This document shows, one piece after another, positions 42,774 through 52,662 of a DNA stretch of 64,000 nt (its first letter is position 1; the number at the start of each line of letters is the position of its first letter). The notes below the pieces were generated by a model. That model saw only the letters and a program-made list of their open reading frames with translations. It searched no databases and was not told where the DNA came from. A program made the position numbers and the translations under genes. This DNA comes from Streptomyces sp. NBC_00557 (GTDB lineage Bacteria; Actinomycetota; Actinomycetes; Streptomycetales; Streptomycetaceae), in assembly GCF_036345995.1 (NCBI RefSeq), contig NZ_CP107796.1, forward strand, positions 62,001-126,000. Reading direction: 5' to 3'.

Positions 42774-43508
42774 TCAGGAGGGTGCGCCGGCCAGGACTTC
42801 CACCTTGCCGGTGTCGAGCGAGTAGTAGGCACCGACGACGGCAAGGGCGCCCTTTCTCACGAGTGGGGCCAGGTCCTGGTTGGATCGCAGATCGGCCGCG
42901 GTCAACGTGACCTGGGCGCGGGCCATGGTCTCGACCGGGTCGGCCCCACCCTTCCGGACGGCCTGCTGGTACGCCGGCTGCAGGGCCTTAACGATCGCCT
43001 GCAGGTTGCCGGGCAGCGGTTTGCCGTCACGAAGGGACGTGTACGCCGCCTTGACGGCACCGCAGCGCTGATGGCCGAGGACCACGATGAGAGGGGTGCC
43101 ACTCGTCATGGGCCCGTACTCGACAGAGCCGGTGACCACAGGGCCGACCGCCTCCCCACCGGTGCGCATCACGTAAAGGTCACCCAGGCCCGTGTCGAAG
43201 AGGACCTCAGGCGGCACTCGGGAGTCGATGCACGACAGGATCGCTCCGAAAGGCCGCTGTTCCTGGGCGACGAACTGACGCCGGTTCGGATCCCGGTCGG
43301 GGTGTTGAAGGTTTCCGGTGACCCAGCGCTTGTTGCCTTCCATCAGTCGCGCGAACGCCGAGGCGGGCGTCGTGGGCCGCGCTTCCGGCGAGGCGCTGGT
43401 CGCCGACGAGGCGGCCATCGTCGGTGAGCACCCCGCGAGCGCCGCCGTGGCGACCGCAAGTCCGCCGGCAAGCAGCGATCTACGATCGGGGCGTCCAGCT
43501 CTGTCCAT
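42774..43508 (-). CDS. Exported beta-carbonic anhydrase
   Basis: From ATG 43508, placed by a GGAGG 11 bases upstream, the protein has 244 residues. The N-terminus MDRAGRPDRRSLLAGGLAVA is a twin-arginine signal with a lipobox-like LAGC, so a Tat-exported lipoprotein is likely. The zinc site is CIDSR and GHQRCGAV, the Cys-Asp-Arg and His-x2-Cys of beta-class enzymes. It hydrates CO2 outside the cell membrane. The frame is open to 43754, with another ATG at 43526. Gene-side sequence upstream of 43600 is IS-derived. Confidence 0.9.
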   Translation of the reverse strand: MDRAGRPDRRSLLAGGLAVATAALAGCSPTMAASSATSASPEARPTTPASAFARLMEGNKRWVTGNLQHPDRDPNRRQFVAQEQRPFGAILSCIDSRVPPEVLFDTGLGDLYVMRTGGEAVGPVVTGSVEYGPMTSGTPLIVVLGHQRCGAVKAAYTSLRDGKPLPGNLQAIVKALQPAYQQAVRKGGADPVETMARAQVTLTAADLRSNQDLAPLVRKGALAVVGAYYSLDTGKVEVLAGAPS

Positions 43509-43699
43509 CGGTCGGTTCGCCTCCATACCACGCACACACGGCCCTGCGTCTTGACGAGGCCCATGGTCCTGCACGGTGGGGGTGCCTCCCAGCAGGCACA
43601 AGCGGGAGCGGGCTGGATTGCTCCGGACAGCCCACAGAACCCGCTCGGGCGGCGGCGTGCACCCCTGATGCCGAGACCCGCCCTGCCCGACCGGAATCC

Positions 43700-43795
43700 C
43701 GACGGCGGGGTCGGTCTTCGCACAACGGGTAACCGCGGCTCCAGCACGCCCCACTGGTCATCCGAGAGATCCCACGCCCACACAGCGATCGTCAC
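43700..43795 (-). pseudogene. IS5-family transposase, N-terminal relic
   Basis: GTG 43795 opens MTIAVWAWDLSDDQWGVLEP, the usual IS5-type start, and similarity fades after about 30 codons because of frameshift and decay. The carbonic anhydrase promoter lies between this relic and 43508. Confidence 0.6.
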
Positions 43796-43861
43796 AGCGT
43801 GAGGCGCGGCAAGAAGCCCAAGCAGGCTGCCGGCCCTGGTCGTCGAGGTGGCAGCGGGCGG

Positions 43862-44251
43862 TCAGGCGTCAGGGTCGACTTCGGGGTGCGTGAACCGCAC
43901 GGGCTTGCCCAGCGACCGGGCGTAGGCGATTTCGGCCCGGGTGCTGTCTCCGATGTAGTCGCCGACTACGAGCACCTCATCAGCGAGCCGGATCTTCGCT
44001 CGGTGCAGATCGTCGAGTCGAACCTTCAGCGCCTCGGCCTCGACAGGATCGGACCAAAGGTCGTGCGGCGACTTCATGTCACAGCCCGGTTTGACGACGA
44101 TCTTGCCGGCTTTGGTCTCCCGCAGATCGGCCTCGGTCATCTCGGTCATGAAGCGGGTGGAGCCGCAGATCGCGACGATAGGCGGGAGGCTCAGCTGCTT
44201 CTTCGCGTCGGCGAGCCTCTCCTCGGGGGTGAGCGGTTGCGGATATGACAC
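43862..44251 (-). CDS. Nucleoside 2-deoxyribosyltransferase-like protein
   Basis: GTG 44251 lies 7 bp after AGGAGGAA, a strong ribosome site. The 129-residue product begins VSYPQPLTPEERLADAKKQL. It has a Rossmann-like core: PPIVAICGSTRFMTEMTEAD, then LVVGDYIGDSTRAEIAYARS and GKPVRFTHPE. This matches the small nucleoside deoxyribosyltransferase/DUF4406 group, whose members bind nucleosides or are phage-linked. Enzyme activity is not demonstrated. It stands between IS remains and a probable gene fragment. Confidence 0.8.
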   Translation of the reverse strand: MSYPQPLTPEERLADAKKQLSLPPIVAICGSTRFMTEMTEADLRETKAGKIVVKPGCDMKSPHDLWSDPVEAEALKVRLDDLHRAKIRLADEVLVVGDYIGDSTRAEIAYARSLGKPVRFTHPEVDPDA

Positions 44252-44382
44252 TGGTTCCTCCTGGTCGTGTGGTCCAAGGGGTGCCTGCGGAGACGAGAAC
44301 GAGAGTGTGCGACGACCGACGACATCCTGAAGGAGCATCCTGGGCTGGCGCCGTGCGGCTCTACCGCAGACGCAGGACTGAG

Positions 44383-44680
44383 GTGCTCCACCCGAACTTC
44401 GAGCGTGTGCCGGCGAGGCCACTCACCCGCGTGGGCCATGATCTGACCCGCGGTGAACGCCTGTTGGTGGCGCGAGTTGCGTTCCTGGACGCGTTCCCAC
44501 AGCTCACAAGCCTGCGCGTGATGACCGGAGCCGACGAGGAACTCGATCAGGTCCTGGGCGAAGCCCCACGCGGTGAGCAGCTCGTCGGGAGCCGTGTGCG
44601 CAACCCGTGCGGAGTCGGCCGAGCCGGCGAACCACGGCAACGCGGTGTCACCAAGGTGGGCGAGCGTGGGCGTGGTGGTC
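44383..44680 (-). pseudogene. Hypothetical gene fragment
   Basis: The reverse frame reads LTAWGFAQDLIEFLVGSGHH, then AQACELWERVQERNSRHQQA and FTAGQIMAHAGEWP, with good coding character and helical repeats. No convincing start exists upstream, and the frame runs on into unrelated sequence downstream. No family recognised. Confidence 0.4.
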
Positions 44681-45096
44681 GCGGGGGCGATGCTGGGGTG
44701 CCGGGCTGCGCCGCCTCGCCCCTGGACCGCCGACAGGAACTACTCAGAGCACAACTCCGATCGTGTCCTCCGGTCAGGGCTGCTGCGGGTGGTGGCGCCG
44801 TTGGTCGTACCGAGTTGGGGCTTGCCGGAGGCGCTACAGGGAAGGAATTCCCTCGGTGAGGAGCCAACGCTGAGGTAGACGACGCAGCCGGACGGCACAC
44901 CGCCAGCTAGGGGCCGGTCGTTCTCGCCATGCCCATACAGGGTGATCCGGACCCGACGGCGCCCCGTGTCCTCCTGCCCTATGCGGCCAAGGTCGGCCTA
45001 GAAACAACGCTCGGCGTTCACGGTGACCGCCGACGACGCGGCCGCAGGCTGAGCGCTGCGCGATGCTGGTTCTCTCCCGCCCGTGAGCCGGACGAA
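44681..45096. other. Intergenic stretch left of the PKS cluster
   Basis: No gene was recognised in these 416 bases. A strong terminator follows at 45097, so this is probably the left border region of the cluster. Confidence 0.5.
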
Positions 45097-45133
45097 CCGG
45101 TAGGCGCCCGTGCACTGGACGGGCGCCTACCGG
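45097..45133. terminator. Strong 15-bp hairpin terminator
   Basis: CCGGTAGGCGCCCGT (45097-45111) and ACGGGCGCCTACCGG (45119-45133) pair perfectly with a 7-base loop, 10 bp past the stop of the leftward JadR1-like gene. Confidence 0.85.
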
Positions 45134-45143
45134 CGTTCAGGTG

Positions 45144-46004
45144 TCAGTTGTGGATCCGGTGGGCGGATGACGCCCGGCTCAGGTGGCGCTCGCGGCCGAT
45201 CCGATCCCGCGCGGGGATCGTGGGCTGGACGGTCCTGACGGCCGCCGTCGCGCCCAGGGAGCCCACGCCGCGGCCGCCCGGGCGTGTCATGGCGCTCTGG
45301 GCGGGCCCTTCGGCGGGTTGGATCGGCGTGGGGCTGCCGGGAGGGGCGAAGCGGAAACCGACGCCGCGGACGGTGACGATCCACCGGCCGGCGTCCCCCA
45401 ACTTCCGTCGCAGGCTGGCGATGTGGGTGTCCACGGTGCGGCTGCGCCTGTTGTGCGCCTCGCCCCAGACCTGGAGCATGATCTGGTCCCGGGAGACGAC
45501 GGTCCCGGCCTGCGACACCAGGAGTCGGAGAAGGTCGAACTCCTTCTCCGTGAGGGCGAGGCAGCGCCCACCGACGCGGGCCTCCCGGGCGACCACGTCG
45601 ATGCTGACCGGTGAGATCTCGTGCACAGGTGTGGTGCGGTGGGGCCGGGCGGCACGTGTCCGGCGCGTGACCGCTTCGATGCGAGCGACCAGTTCCCTGA
45701 ACCCGTAGGGCTTGTCGAGGCACACATCGGCACCCGAGCGCAGCGCGCGGACGCGAGTCGCCTCGCTGCCGTCGGCGCTGACCGCCACGACGGGCACGGC
45801 GCTGACGGCACGTATGTCGCGGCACAGACGCAGACCCCGGAGGCTGGGAACACCGAGGTTCAGCAGTACGACGTCGGCCTGCGGGCAGGAACGCAGCGCC
45901 TCGGCTCCCGTGGTCACGTGGTCGACCTCGAACCCCTGCCGCCGCAGGCCTTCCGCCACGCAGCGGGCGAGTTGGAGATCGCTTTCGACGAGCAGTACGC
46001 GCAC
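45144..46004 (-). CDS. Atypical OmpR-type response regulator, JadR1-like
   Basis: GTG 46004 follows GAGAGGGG and gives 286 residues. The receiver (residues 1-115) has VRVLLVESD and the conserved Lys98, but the phospho-acceptor position is Asn49 (VVLLNLGVPS) where Asp is usual, so phosphorylation is unlikely. The winged helix (ALTEKEFDLLRLLVSQAGTV, then SRTVDTHIASLRRKLGDAGR) binds DNA. The position, pointing away from angucycline genes, matches JadR1 of jadomycin, an atypical regulator that responds to the end product (established knowledge). A tail of about 50 residues is poorly conserved. An alternative ATG at 46019 adds five residues. Confidence 0.85.
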   Translation of the reverse strand: MRVLLVESDLQLARCVAEGLRRQGFEVDHVTTGAEALRSCPQADVVLLNLGVPSLRGLRLCRDIRAVSAVPVVAVSADGSEATRVRALRSGADVCLDKPYGFRELVARIEAVTRRTRAARPHRTTPVHEISPVSIDVVAREARVGGRCLALTEKEFDLLRLLVSQAGTVVSRDQIMLQVWGEAHNRRSRTVDTHIASLRRKLGDAGRWIVTVRGVGFRFAPPGSPTPIQPAEGPAQSAMTRPGGRGVGSLGATAAVRTVQPTIPARDRIGRERHLSRASSAHRIHN

Positions 46005-46410
46005 GGCATCCCCTCTCATCGGTCTTCATTCGGAATCTGAGGTCCGGCCCCTGCGGGAACAGTGAGGAGCTTTTGGGTTTCCCGGCCGTTACGCACCGGT
46101 TTCCGATCTCCAACACCTGCGATAAAAAGGTAAGGGCAAGGGCTCGGGAACAGAAGCCGACATTTGCACTCCCCCAACAATTCCCTGTCACCGCCCTTTG
46201 GACTTTGCATACCTCTGACGAAGCTTTGCCGAGCTGTTTCGCGCACTTGACTCCAGAACCTCGCGTGGATGAGCCTCTGAAGCACCGACCGACTTCTCCC
46301 ACCACCGATCCGGAATTAGCCGGAAGTCTCCCTCGCGGTATTCCGCAGTACGGGCGGCCTGCCCGGAGGGGCCTTCAGGTGTGCGTCACGGAGCAGGAAG
46401 CACCGAAGAG
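46005..46410. promoter_or_regulatory. Divergent control region of the PKS cluster
   Basis: These 406 bases separate the JadR1-like gene from the malonyltransferase gene and are AT-richer than their surroundings around 46060-46260. They should hold both promoters and the regulator's sites. I could not assign exact -35/-10 boxes or operators. Confidence 0.6.
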
Positions 46411-47379
46411 ATGGCATCCACCGCGTTCGTCTTCCCCGGCCAGGGCTCGCAGCGCGCCGGCATGGGCGCCGATTTCGTGCAGCGGCGTCCCGACCTGGTC
46501 GACACCTACTATCGCGCCGCCGACGACCTGTTGGGCTTTCCGCTGTCGCGGCTGTGCCACGAAGGACCGGCCGAAGCCCTGCGCGACACGGCGGTCACGC
46601 AGCCCGCTGTCTTCCTGACCGAGATCGTCGTCCTCGACGTCCTGCGCGCTCACGACGTCGTGCCCGACGTCGTGGCCGGGCACAGCCTCGGCGAGTACGC
46701 GGCCGCCGTGTGCGCCGACGCGCTGTCCTGGCAGGACGCCCTGCGCCTGGTGCGGCTGCGCGGGCGGCTGATGGCCGAGGTCAACGAGCGGGTGCCGGGG
46801 GCCATGGCCGCCGTGGTGGGCCTGGACCTGCCCACCGTACGGGCCCTGTGCGCCCAGGCAGCCGCCGACACGGGCCAGGTGCTGGAGGTGGCGAACGACA
46901 ACGAGCCCGCCCAGACCGTGGTGTCGGGCCAGACGGAGGCTGTCCGGGCCCTGGCCGACGCAGCGAAGGAGGCGGGCGCCCGACGCGTCGTGCCGCTCGG
47001 GGTGGGGGCGCCGTTCCACTGCTCGCTCATGCGTGACATCGAGGAGGAGTTCGCCGAGGCGTTGGCGGCGGTCGACTTCCGTGCTCCTTCGGTACCCATG
47101 GTGTCCAGCGTCACCGGCGCCCCCGTGACCAGCGCCGAGGAAGTCGTCGCGGCCCTGCGCACACAGCTGTCGGCACCCGTGCTGTGGACCGGCACGGTGC
47201 GCACGCTGGCCGGCCTGGGGGTGCGGCGGTACGTCGAGGTCGGACCGGGCCGGGTGCTGAGCGGTCTGTGCCGCAGGACGGAGCCGACCGCCCGCGCCTT
47301 CAGCACCGGAACCGTCGGCGAACTCGCCGCCACGGTGGACGCCCTGGCCTCGGACCGCGCCGAGGCGGCCTCCGCCTGA
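46411..47379 (+). CDS. Malonyl-CoA:ACP malonyltransferase
   Basis: ATG 46411 ([20 protein letters not shown]) gives 322 residues. The enzyme moves malonyl groups from CoA to the ACP of the type II PKS. The nucleophile is Ser92 in [11 protein letters not shown], with His in APFHCSLM (about residue 201), and the oxyanion loop is FPGQGSQ. Many type II clusters borrow the fatty-acid enzyme, so a dedicated copy is notable. It is the first gene of the rightward series, separated from the next by 188 bp, and may have its own regulation by the divergent regulator. Confidence 0.92.
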   Translation: MASTAFVFPGQGSQRAGMGADFVQRRPDLVDTYYRAADDLLGFPLSRLCHEGPAEALRDTAVTQPAVFLTEIVVLDVLRAHDVVPDVVAGHSLGEYAAAVCADALSWQDALRLVRLRGRLMAEVNERVPGAMAAVVGLDLPTVRALCAQAAADTGQVLEVANDNEPAQTVVSGQTEAVRALADAAKEAGARRVVPLGVGAPFHCSLMRDIEEEFAEALAAVDFRAPSVPMVSSVTGAPVTSAEEVVAALRTQLSAPVLWTGTVRTLAGLGVRRYVEVGPGRVLSGLCRRTEPTARAFSTGTVGELAATVDALASDRAEAASA

Positions 47380-47567
47380 ACACCCGCCCGGTTCCGCTCG
47401 TCCTGAGGGTCCGCACGCGCAGGCCCGCACCACGCGTACGGACGCGGCCACGGCGCCCTGTGCCCCACGCCCCTGACTCGTCCTCTCGATCCGCTCACCT
47501 GCCCGGCACGGCCCGCGCCCGGGCGAACGCGACCGGACCGCACGGTCTTCTGGAGGTATTTCGCGAC

Positions 47568-49343
47568 ATGCTGCGCAAGGTGCTCATCGCCAACCGTGGC
47601 GAAATCGCTGTCCGCGTGGCCCGGGCCTGCCGGGACGCCGGGATCGCGAGCGTGGCCGTCTACGCCGACCCGGACCGGGACGCTCTGCATGTCCGCGCCG
47701 CGGATGAGGCGTTCGCCCTGGGCGGTGACACCCCGGCCACCAGTTACCTGGTCATCGACAAGATCCTGAACGCGGCGCGCGAGTCCGGCGCGGACGCCGT
47801 CCACCCGGGGTACGGCTTCCTGTCGGAGAACGCCGACTTCGCCCAGGCGGTGCTGGACGCCGGCCTGATCTGGATCGGCCCGCCGCCGCAGGCCATCCGC
47901 GACCTCGGTGACAAGGTCGCCGCCCGGCACATCGCGCAGCGTGCCGGCGCCCCGCTGGTGGCCGGCACCCCGGACCCCGTCTCCGGCGCCGAGGAGGTCG
48001 TGGCCTTCGCCCGGGAGCACGGCCTGCCGATCGCCATCAAGGCCGCCTTCGGCGGCGGCGGCCGCGGCCTGAAGGTCGCCCGCACCCTGGAGGAGGTCCC
48101 GGAGCTGTACGAGTCCGCGGTCCGCGAGGCGGTCGCCGCCTTCGGCCGGGGCGAGTGCTTCGTCGAGCGCTACCTGGACCGTCCGCGGCACGTGGAGACC
48201 CAGTGCCTGGCCGACAAGCACGGCAACGTGGTCGTCGTCTCCACCCGTGACTGCTCGCTGCAGCGCCGCCACCAGAAGCTGGTCGAGGAGGCCCCGGCGC
48301 CGTTCCTGTCCCAGGAGCAGGTCGCCGAGCTGTACCGCGCCTCCAAGGCCATCTTGAAGGAGGCCCGCTACGAGGGCGCGGGCACCTGCGAGTTCCTGGT
48401 CGGCCAGGACGGCACGATCTCCTTCCTGGAGGTCAACACCCGCCTGCAGGTGGAGCACCCGGTGACCGAGGAGGTCTCCGGCATCGACCTGGTCCGCGAG
48501 ATGTTCCGCATCGCCGACGGCGAGGAGCTCGGCTACGACGACCCGCCGCTGCGCGGCCACTCCTTCGAGTTCCGCATCAACGGCGAGGACCCGGGCCGCA
48601 ACTTCCTCCCGGCGCCCGGCACGGTGACGCGGTTCGACGCGCCCTCGGGCCCCGGCGTCCGCCTGGACGCGGGTGTGGAGGCCGGCAGTGTGATCGGCCC
48701 GGCCTGGGACTCCCTCCTGGCCAAGCTGATCGTGACCGGCCGCACCCGCGCCGAGGCCCTTCAGCGGGCCGCGCGCGCCCTGGACGAGTTCCAGGTCGAG
48801 GGCATGGCCACCGCGATCCCCTTCCACCGCGCGGTGGTCAAGGACCCGGCGTTCGCCCCCGAACTGACCGGCTCGCAGGCTCCGTTCACGGTCCACACCC
48901 GCTGGATCGAGACCGAGTTCGTCAACGAGATCAAGCCCTTCACCGCCCCGGCCGACGCCGAGGCGGAGGAGGACACCAGCCGCGAGACCGTCGTCGTCGA
49001 GGTCGGCGGCAAGCGCCTGGAGGTCTCCCTGCCGGCCTCCCTGGGCATGTCCCTGGCCCGCACCGGCCTCGCCGCCGGCGCCAAGCCCAAGCGCCGCGCG
49101 GCCAAGAAGTCCGGCCCGGTCGCCTCCGGCGACACCCTCGCCTCCCCCATGCAGGGCACGATCGTCAAGGTCGCGGTCGAGGAGGGCCAGGAGGTCAAGG
49201 AAGGCGACCTGATCGTCGTCCTGGAAGCCATGAAGATGGAACAGCCGCTGAACGCGCACAAGGCCGGCACCATCAAGGGCCTGAACGCCGAGATCGGCGC
49301 CTCCGTCACCTCCGGCGCCGCCATCTGTGAAATCAAGGACTGA
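47568..49343 (+). CDS. Acyl-CoA carboxylase alpha chain (biotin carboxylase plus biotin carrier), JadJ-like
   Basis: ATG 47568 lies 10 bp after GGAGG and gives 591 residues. Residues 1-450 are the biotin carboxylase with ATP-grasp ([20 protein letters not shown] at the start; [11 protein letters not shown], the Gly-rich loop). The C-terminal 80 residues are the biotinyl domain, with biotin on Lys556 of EAMKMEQ. With the carboxyltransferase beta and epsilon subunits at 60119 and 61696 it makes malonyl-CoA for polyketide synthesis. JadJ occupies the same place in the jadomycin cluster. Confidence 0.93.
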   Translation: MLRKVLIANRGEIAVRVARACRDAGIASVAVYADPDRDALHVRAADEAFALGGDTPATSYLVIDKILNAARESGADAVHPGYGFLSENADFAQAVLDAGLIWIGPPPQAIRDLGDKVAARHIAQRAGAPLVAGTPDPVSGAEEVVAFAREHGLPIAIKAAFGGGGRGLKVARTLEEVPELYESAVREAVAAFGRGECFVERYLDRPRHVETQCLADKHGNVVVVSTRDCSLQRRHQKLVEEAPAPFLSQEQVAELYRASKAILKEARYEGAGTCEFLVGQDGTISFLEVNTRLQVEHPVTEEVSGIDLVREMFRIADGEELGYDDPPLRGHSFEFRINGEDPGRNFLPAPGTVTRFDAPSGPGVRLDAGVEAGSVIGPAWDSLLAKLIVTGRTRAEALQRAARALDEFQVEGMATAIPFHRAVVKDPAFAPELTGSQAPFTVHTRWIETEFVNEIKPFTAPADAEAEEDTSRETVVVEVGGKRLEVSLPASLGMSLARTGLAAGAKPKRRAAKKSGPVASGDTLASPMQGTIVKVAVEEGQEVKEGDLIVVLEAMKMEQPLNAHKAGTIKGLNAEIGASVTSGAAICEIKD

Positions 49344-49491
49344 GCCATTCACCGGCATTGTCGGCCGGAATTCCCACCGCACCGGCGAGGGCGGCCCAAA
49401 GAGGGCGCCGCCACGCCGTTCGGACCATCCCTCCGCGTTCCCGGTCCGCACCGGAGACGACGAGAGCTAGGACATTCCGAGGAAAGGACTC

Positions 49492-50982
49492 ATGGCCAAG
49501 GAGAGGCACATGGATGCCGAAGTGATAGTCGCCGGTGCGGGACCGACCGGCATGATGCTGGCGGGCGAACTACGTCTGGCCGGGATCGACGTGATCGTCC
49601 TGGAGCGTCTCGAGCGGCGCACCGGCGAGTCTCGCGGTCTGGGCTTCACCGCACGCACCATGGAGGTGTTCGACCAGCGCGGACTGCTCCCCCGGTTCGG
49701 TGAGATCGAGATCAGCAACCAGGGCCACTTCGGTGGCCTGCCCGTCGACTTCGGCCTCCTGGACGGCGCCCACCAGGCGGCCAAGACCATCCCCCAGTCG
49801 CAGACCGAGACGGTCCTGGAGGAGTGGGTCACCGCACTGGGCGGTGACATCCGGCGCGGACACGAGGTCATCGCCGTCAAGGACGAGGGCGACTCGGTCA
49901 CCGTGGAGGCCCGGGGCGCGCAGGGCGTGGAGCGGTTCACGGCGCCGTACCTGGTGGGGTGCGACGGCGGCCGGAGCACGGTGCGCAAGGCGGCCGGGTT
50001 CGACTTCCCCGGCACCGCCGCGACGATGGAGATGTTCCTGGCCGACGTCAGGGGCCTCGACCTGGAACCGCGCATGATCGGTGAGACGCTGCCCGGCGGC
50101 ATGATCATGGTCGGTCACCTGCCGGGCGGCATCACCCGGCTGATCGTGTGCGAGCGCGGCGCGCCACCCCGGCGTCGTACCGCACCGCCGGAGTACGAGG
50201 AGGTGGCCGCCGCGTGGAAGCGGCTCACCGGCGACGACATCTCGCACGGCGAGCCGGTGTGGGTCAGCTCCTTCGGCGACGCGACCCGCCAGGTCACCGA
50301 GTACGTGCGCGGCCGGGTGCTGCTCGCGGGCGACGCCGCGCACATCCACCTGCCGGCCGGCGGGCAGGGCATGAACACCGGCATCCAGGACGCGGTGAAC
50401 CTGGGCTGGAAGCTCGCCGCCGTGGTCCGGGGCCGGTCTCCGGAGAGCCTGCTGGAGACCTACCACAGCGAGCGGCACCAGGTCGGCAGGCGGCTGCTGA
50501 TGAACACCCAGGCCCAGGGTCTGCTCTTCCTCAGCGGCCCGGAGATGCAGCCGCTGCGCGAGGTGATGACGGAGCTCATCCAGTACCCGGAGGTCAGCCG
50601 TCACCTGGCCGCCATGGTCAGTGGTCTGGAGATCCACTACGACGTCGGCGGCGGCACCAATCCGCTGCTCGGCCACCGTATGCCGCACGTCGACCTGGTC
50701 CGGCCCGACGGAAGCCCGACCGGCAGCACGCAGGCCCTGCACCGGGCGCGCGGCGTGTTGCTGGACCTGGAGGACAACGCGGTGCTGCGCCGCCGGGCGG
50801 CCGGCTGGCGGGACCGCGTCGACGTCGTCACAGCGACGCCGCAGGGCGCGCGGGCCGTCGAACGGCTGGCCGGCTCCTCCGCCGTGCTGGTCCGCCCGGA
50901 CGGCTATGTGGCCTGGGCCGCGCCCGGCAGCCACGCGGACCTGCCCATGGCCCTGGAGCGCTGGTTCGGCCCCGCGCTGTGA
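49492..50982 (+). CDS. FAD monooxygenase of the PgaE/UrdE/JadH type
   Basis: ATG 49492 follows AGGAAAGG and gives 496 residues. The FAD fold shows EVIVAGAGPTGMMLAGELRL (GxGxxG), the mid motif CDGGRSTVRKAAGF, and LLAGDAAHIHLPAGGQGMNT with the GD motif. In angucycline pathways this enzyme hydroxylates the benz[a]anthraquinone at C-12 and often C-12b. It is the first gene of a run ordered as urdE-F-A-B-C-D-L-M. A second in-frame ATG (49510) is less likely. Specificity cannot be read from sequence. Confidence 0.92.
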   Translation: MAKERHMDAEVIVAGAGPTGMMLAGELRLAGIDVIVLERLERRTGESRGLGFTARTMEVFDQRGLLPRFGEIEISNQGHFGGLPVDFGLLDGAHQAAKTIPQSQTETVLEEWVTALGGDIRRGHEVIAVKDEGDSVTVEARGAQGVERFTAPYLVGCDGGRSTVRKAAGFDFPGTAATMEMFLADVRGLDLEPRMIGETLPGGMIMVGHLPGGITRLIVCERGAPPRRRTAPPEYEEVAAAWKRLTGDDISHGEPVWVSSFGDATRQVTEYVRGRVLLAGDAAHIHLPAGGQGMNTGIQDAVNLGWKLAAVVRGRSPESLLETYHSERHQVGRRLLMNTQAQGLLFLSGPEMQPLREVMTELIQYPEVSRHLAAMVSGLEIHYDVGGGTNPLLGHRMPHVDLVRPDGSPTGSTQALHRARGVLLDLEDNAVLRRRAAGWRDRVDVVTATPQGARAVERLAGSSAVLVRPDGYVAWAAPGSHADLPMALERWFGPAL

Positions 50983-51064
50983 CGTCCCCCGCGGTGCTCG
51001 GAGCACTGCGCGGGATGACCGGTACGACCGGAACCGGTCGTGAAGTCGTGAGGAGACAGGGAAC

Positions 51065-51394
51065 ATGCACAGCACGCTGATCGTGGCGCGGATGGAACCG
51101 GGCTCGGCAGCCGACGTCGCCGCACTGTTCGGCGAGTTCGACCGCACCGACATGCCGCACCGTATGGGTACACGGCGCCGCCAGTTGTTCCACTTCCGTG
51201 GCCTCTACTTCCACCTGCAGGACTTCGACTCGGACGACGGCGGCCACCGCATCGAGGAGGCGAAGCTGGACCCGCGGTTCGTCCGCATCAGTGAGGACCT
51301 CAAGCCGTACATCGAGGCCTACGACCCGGCTACCTGGCGTTCGCCCAAGGACGCCATGGCCACCCGCTTCTACCACTGGGAGGCGTCGGCGTGA
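51065..51394 (+). CDS. TcmI-family polyketide cyclase (UrdF/JadI-like)
   Basis: ATG 51065 follows GGAGACAGGGAAC. The 109-residue product is a ferredoxin-like dimeric cyclase: [20 protein letters not shown] at the start, [20 protein letters not shown], and [15 protein letters not shown] at the end. In angucycline clusters the corresponding enzyme closes the fourth ring. The stop overlaps the ketosynthase GTG start by 4 bp, so the two are translationally coupled. Confidence 0.9.
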   Translation: MHSTLIVARMEPGSAADVAALFGEFDRTDMPHRMGTRRRQLFHFRGLYFHLQDFDSDDGGHRIEEAKLDPRFVRISEDLKPYIEAYDPATWRSPKDAMATRFYHWEASA

Positions 51395-52662
51395 CGGCGC
51401 GTCGGGTGGTCATCACCGGCATCGGTGTCGTCGCCCCCGGCGGCATCGGCGTCAAGAACTTCTGGAACCTGCTCAGTGAGGGACGCACCGCGACCCGCGG
51501 CATCACCTTTTTCGACCCCTCGCAGTTCCGCTCCAAGGTGGCGGCCGAGATCGACTTCGACCCCGAGGAGCACGGCCTGCGCCCGCAGGAGGTGCGGCGG
51601 ATGGACCGTGCGGCCCAACTCGCCGTCGTCGCCGCGCGGGAGGCGGTCGCCGACAGCGGGCTGGAGCCGGCCGAGCTCGATCCGCACCGGGTGGGAGTCA
51701 CCGTCGGCAGTGCGGTGGGCGCCACCATGGGCCTCGACTGGGAGTACCGCGTGGTCAGCGACGCCGGACGGCTGGAGCTCGTCGACCACGAGTACGCCGT
51801 ACCCCACCTGTACAACTACTTCGTGCCCAGCTCGTTCGCGGCGGAGGTGGCCTGGAGCGTGGGCGCCGAGGGGCCCACCACGGTGGTGTCCACCGGCTGC
51901 ACCTCCGGCCTGGACGCGGTGTGCCACGCGGTGGAACTGCTGCGGGAGGGGTCCGCCGACGTCATGGTGGCCGGCGCGACCGACGCGCCGATCTCGCCGA
52001 TCACGATGGCCTGCTTCGACGCCATCAAGGCCACCACTCCGCGCAACGACGACCCCGGGCATGCGTCACGGCCCTTCGACGGCACCCGCAACGGCTTTGT
52101 GCTCGGGGAGGGTTCCGCGGTGTTCGTGCTGGAGGAACTGCACAGCGCCCGGCGGCGCGGCGCCCACGTCTACGCCGAGGTCGCCGGCTACGCCTCCCGC
52201 TGCAACGCCTTCCACATGACCGGCCTCAGGCCGGACGGCGCGGAGATGGCCGAAGCGATCCGCGTCGCTCTGGACGAGGCGCGCGTCGCCCCGGAGGACA
52301 TCGACTACGTCAACGCGCACGGCTCCGGCACCAAGCAGAACGACCGGCACGAGACGGCCGCGTTCAAGAGGAGCCTGGGCGAACACGCCTACAACGTGCC
52401 GGTCAGCTCCATCAAGTCGATGATCGGCCACTCGCTGGGCGCGATCGGCTCGATCGAGATCGCCGCCTCGGCGCTGGCCATGGAGCACAACGTGGTGCCG
52501 CCCACGGCCAACCTGCACACCCCCGACCCCGAATGCGACCTCGATTACGTGCCCCTGACCGCACGGGAACACCGGACCAACACGGTGTTGACGGTCGGCA
52601 GCGGCTTCGGCGGCTTCCAGACCGCCGTGGTCCTCACCCGCGCCGAGAGGAGGGCGGCATGA
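51391..52662 (+). CDS. Ketosynthase alpha (KS-alpha) of type II PKS
   Basis: GTG 51391 gives 423 residues. It condenses malonyl units on the ACP. The active-site Cys170 is in [13 protein letters not shown], and the two His are in [14 protein letters not shown] (about 311) and [12 protein letters not shown] (about 346). The sequence is of the angucycline type ([20 protein letters not shown]). It forms a heterodimer with the CLF, whose gene start overlaps the stop by 4 bp. Confidence 0.97.
   Translation: MTARRVVITGIGVVAPGGIGVKNFWNLLSEGRTATRGITFFDPSQFRSKVAAEIDFDPEEHGLRPQEVRRMDRAAQLAVVAAREAVADSGLEPAELDPHRVGVTVGSAVGATMGLDWEYRVVSDAGRLELVDHEYAVPHLYNYFVPSSFAAEVAWSVGAEGPTTVVSTGCTSGLDAVCHAVELLREGSADVMVAGATDAPISPITMACFDAIKATTPRNDDPGHASRPFDGTRNGFVLGEGSAVFVLEELHSARRRGAHVYAEVAGYASRCNAFHMTGLRPDGAEMAEAIRVALDEARVAPEDIDYVNAHGSGTKQNDRHETAAFKRSLGEHAYNVPVSSIKSMIGHSLGAIGSIEIAASALAMEHNVVPPTANLHTPDPECDLDYVPLTAREHRTNTVLTVGSGFGGFQTAVVLTRAERRAA

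Noticed and set aside
46650..49451. A 933-residue antisense frame over the malonyltransferase and biotin carboxylase genes
   Set aside because: The sense strand has unmistakable catalytic motifs; the antisense frame is a GC-rich shadow rich in Gly, Val and Asp.
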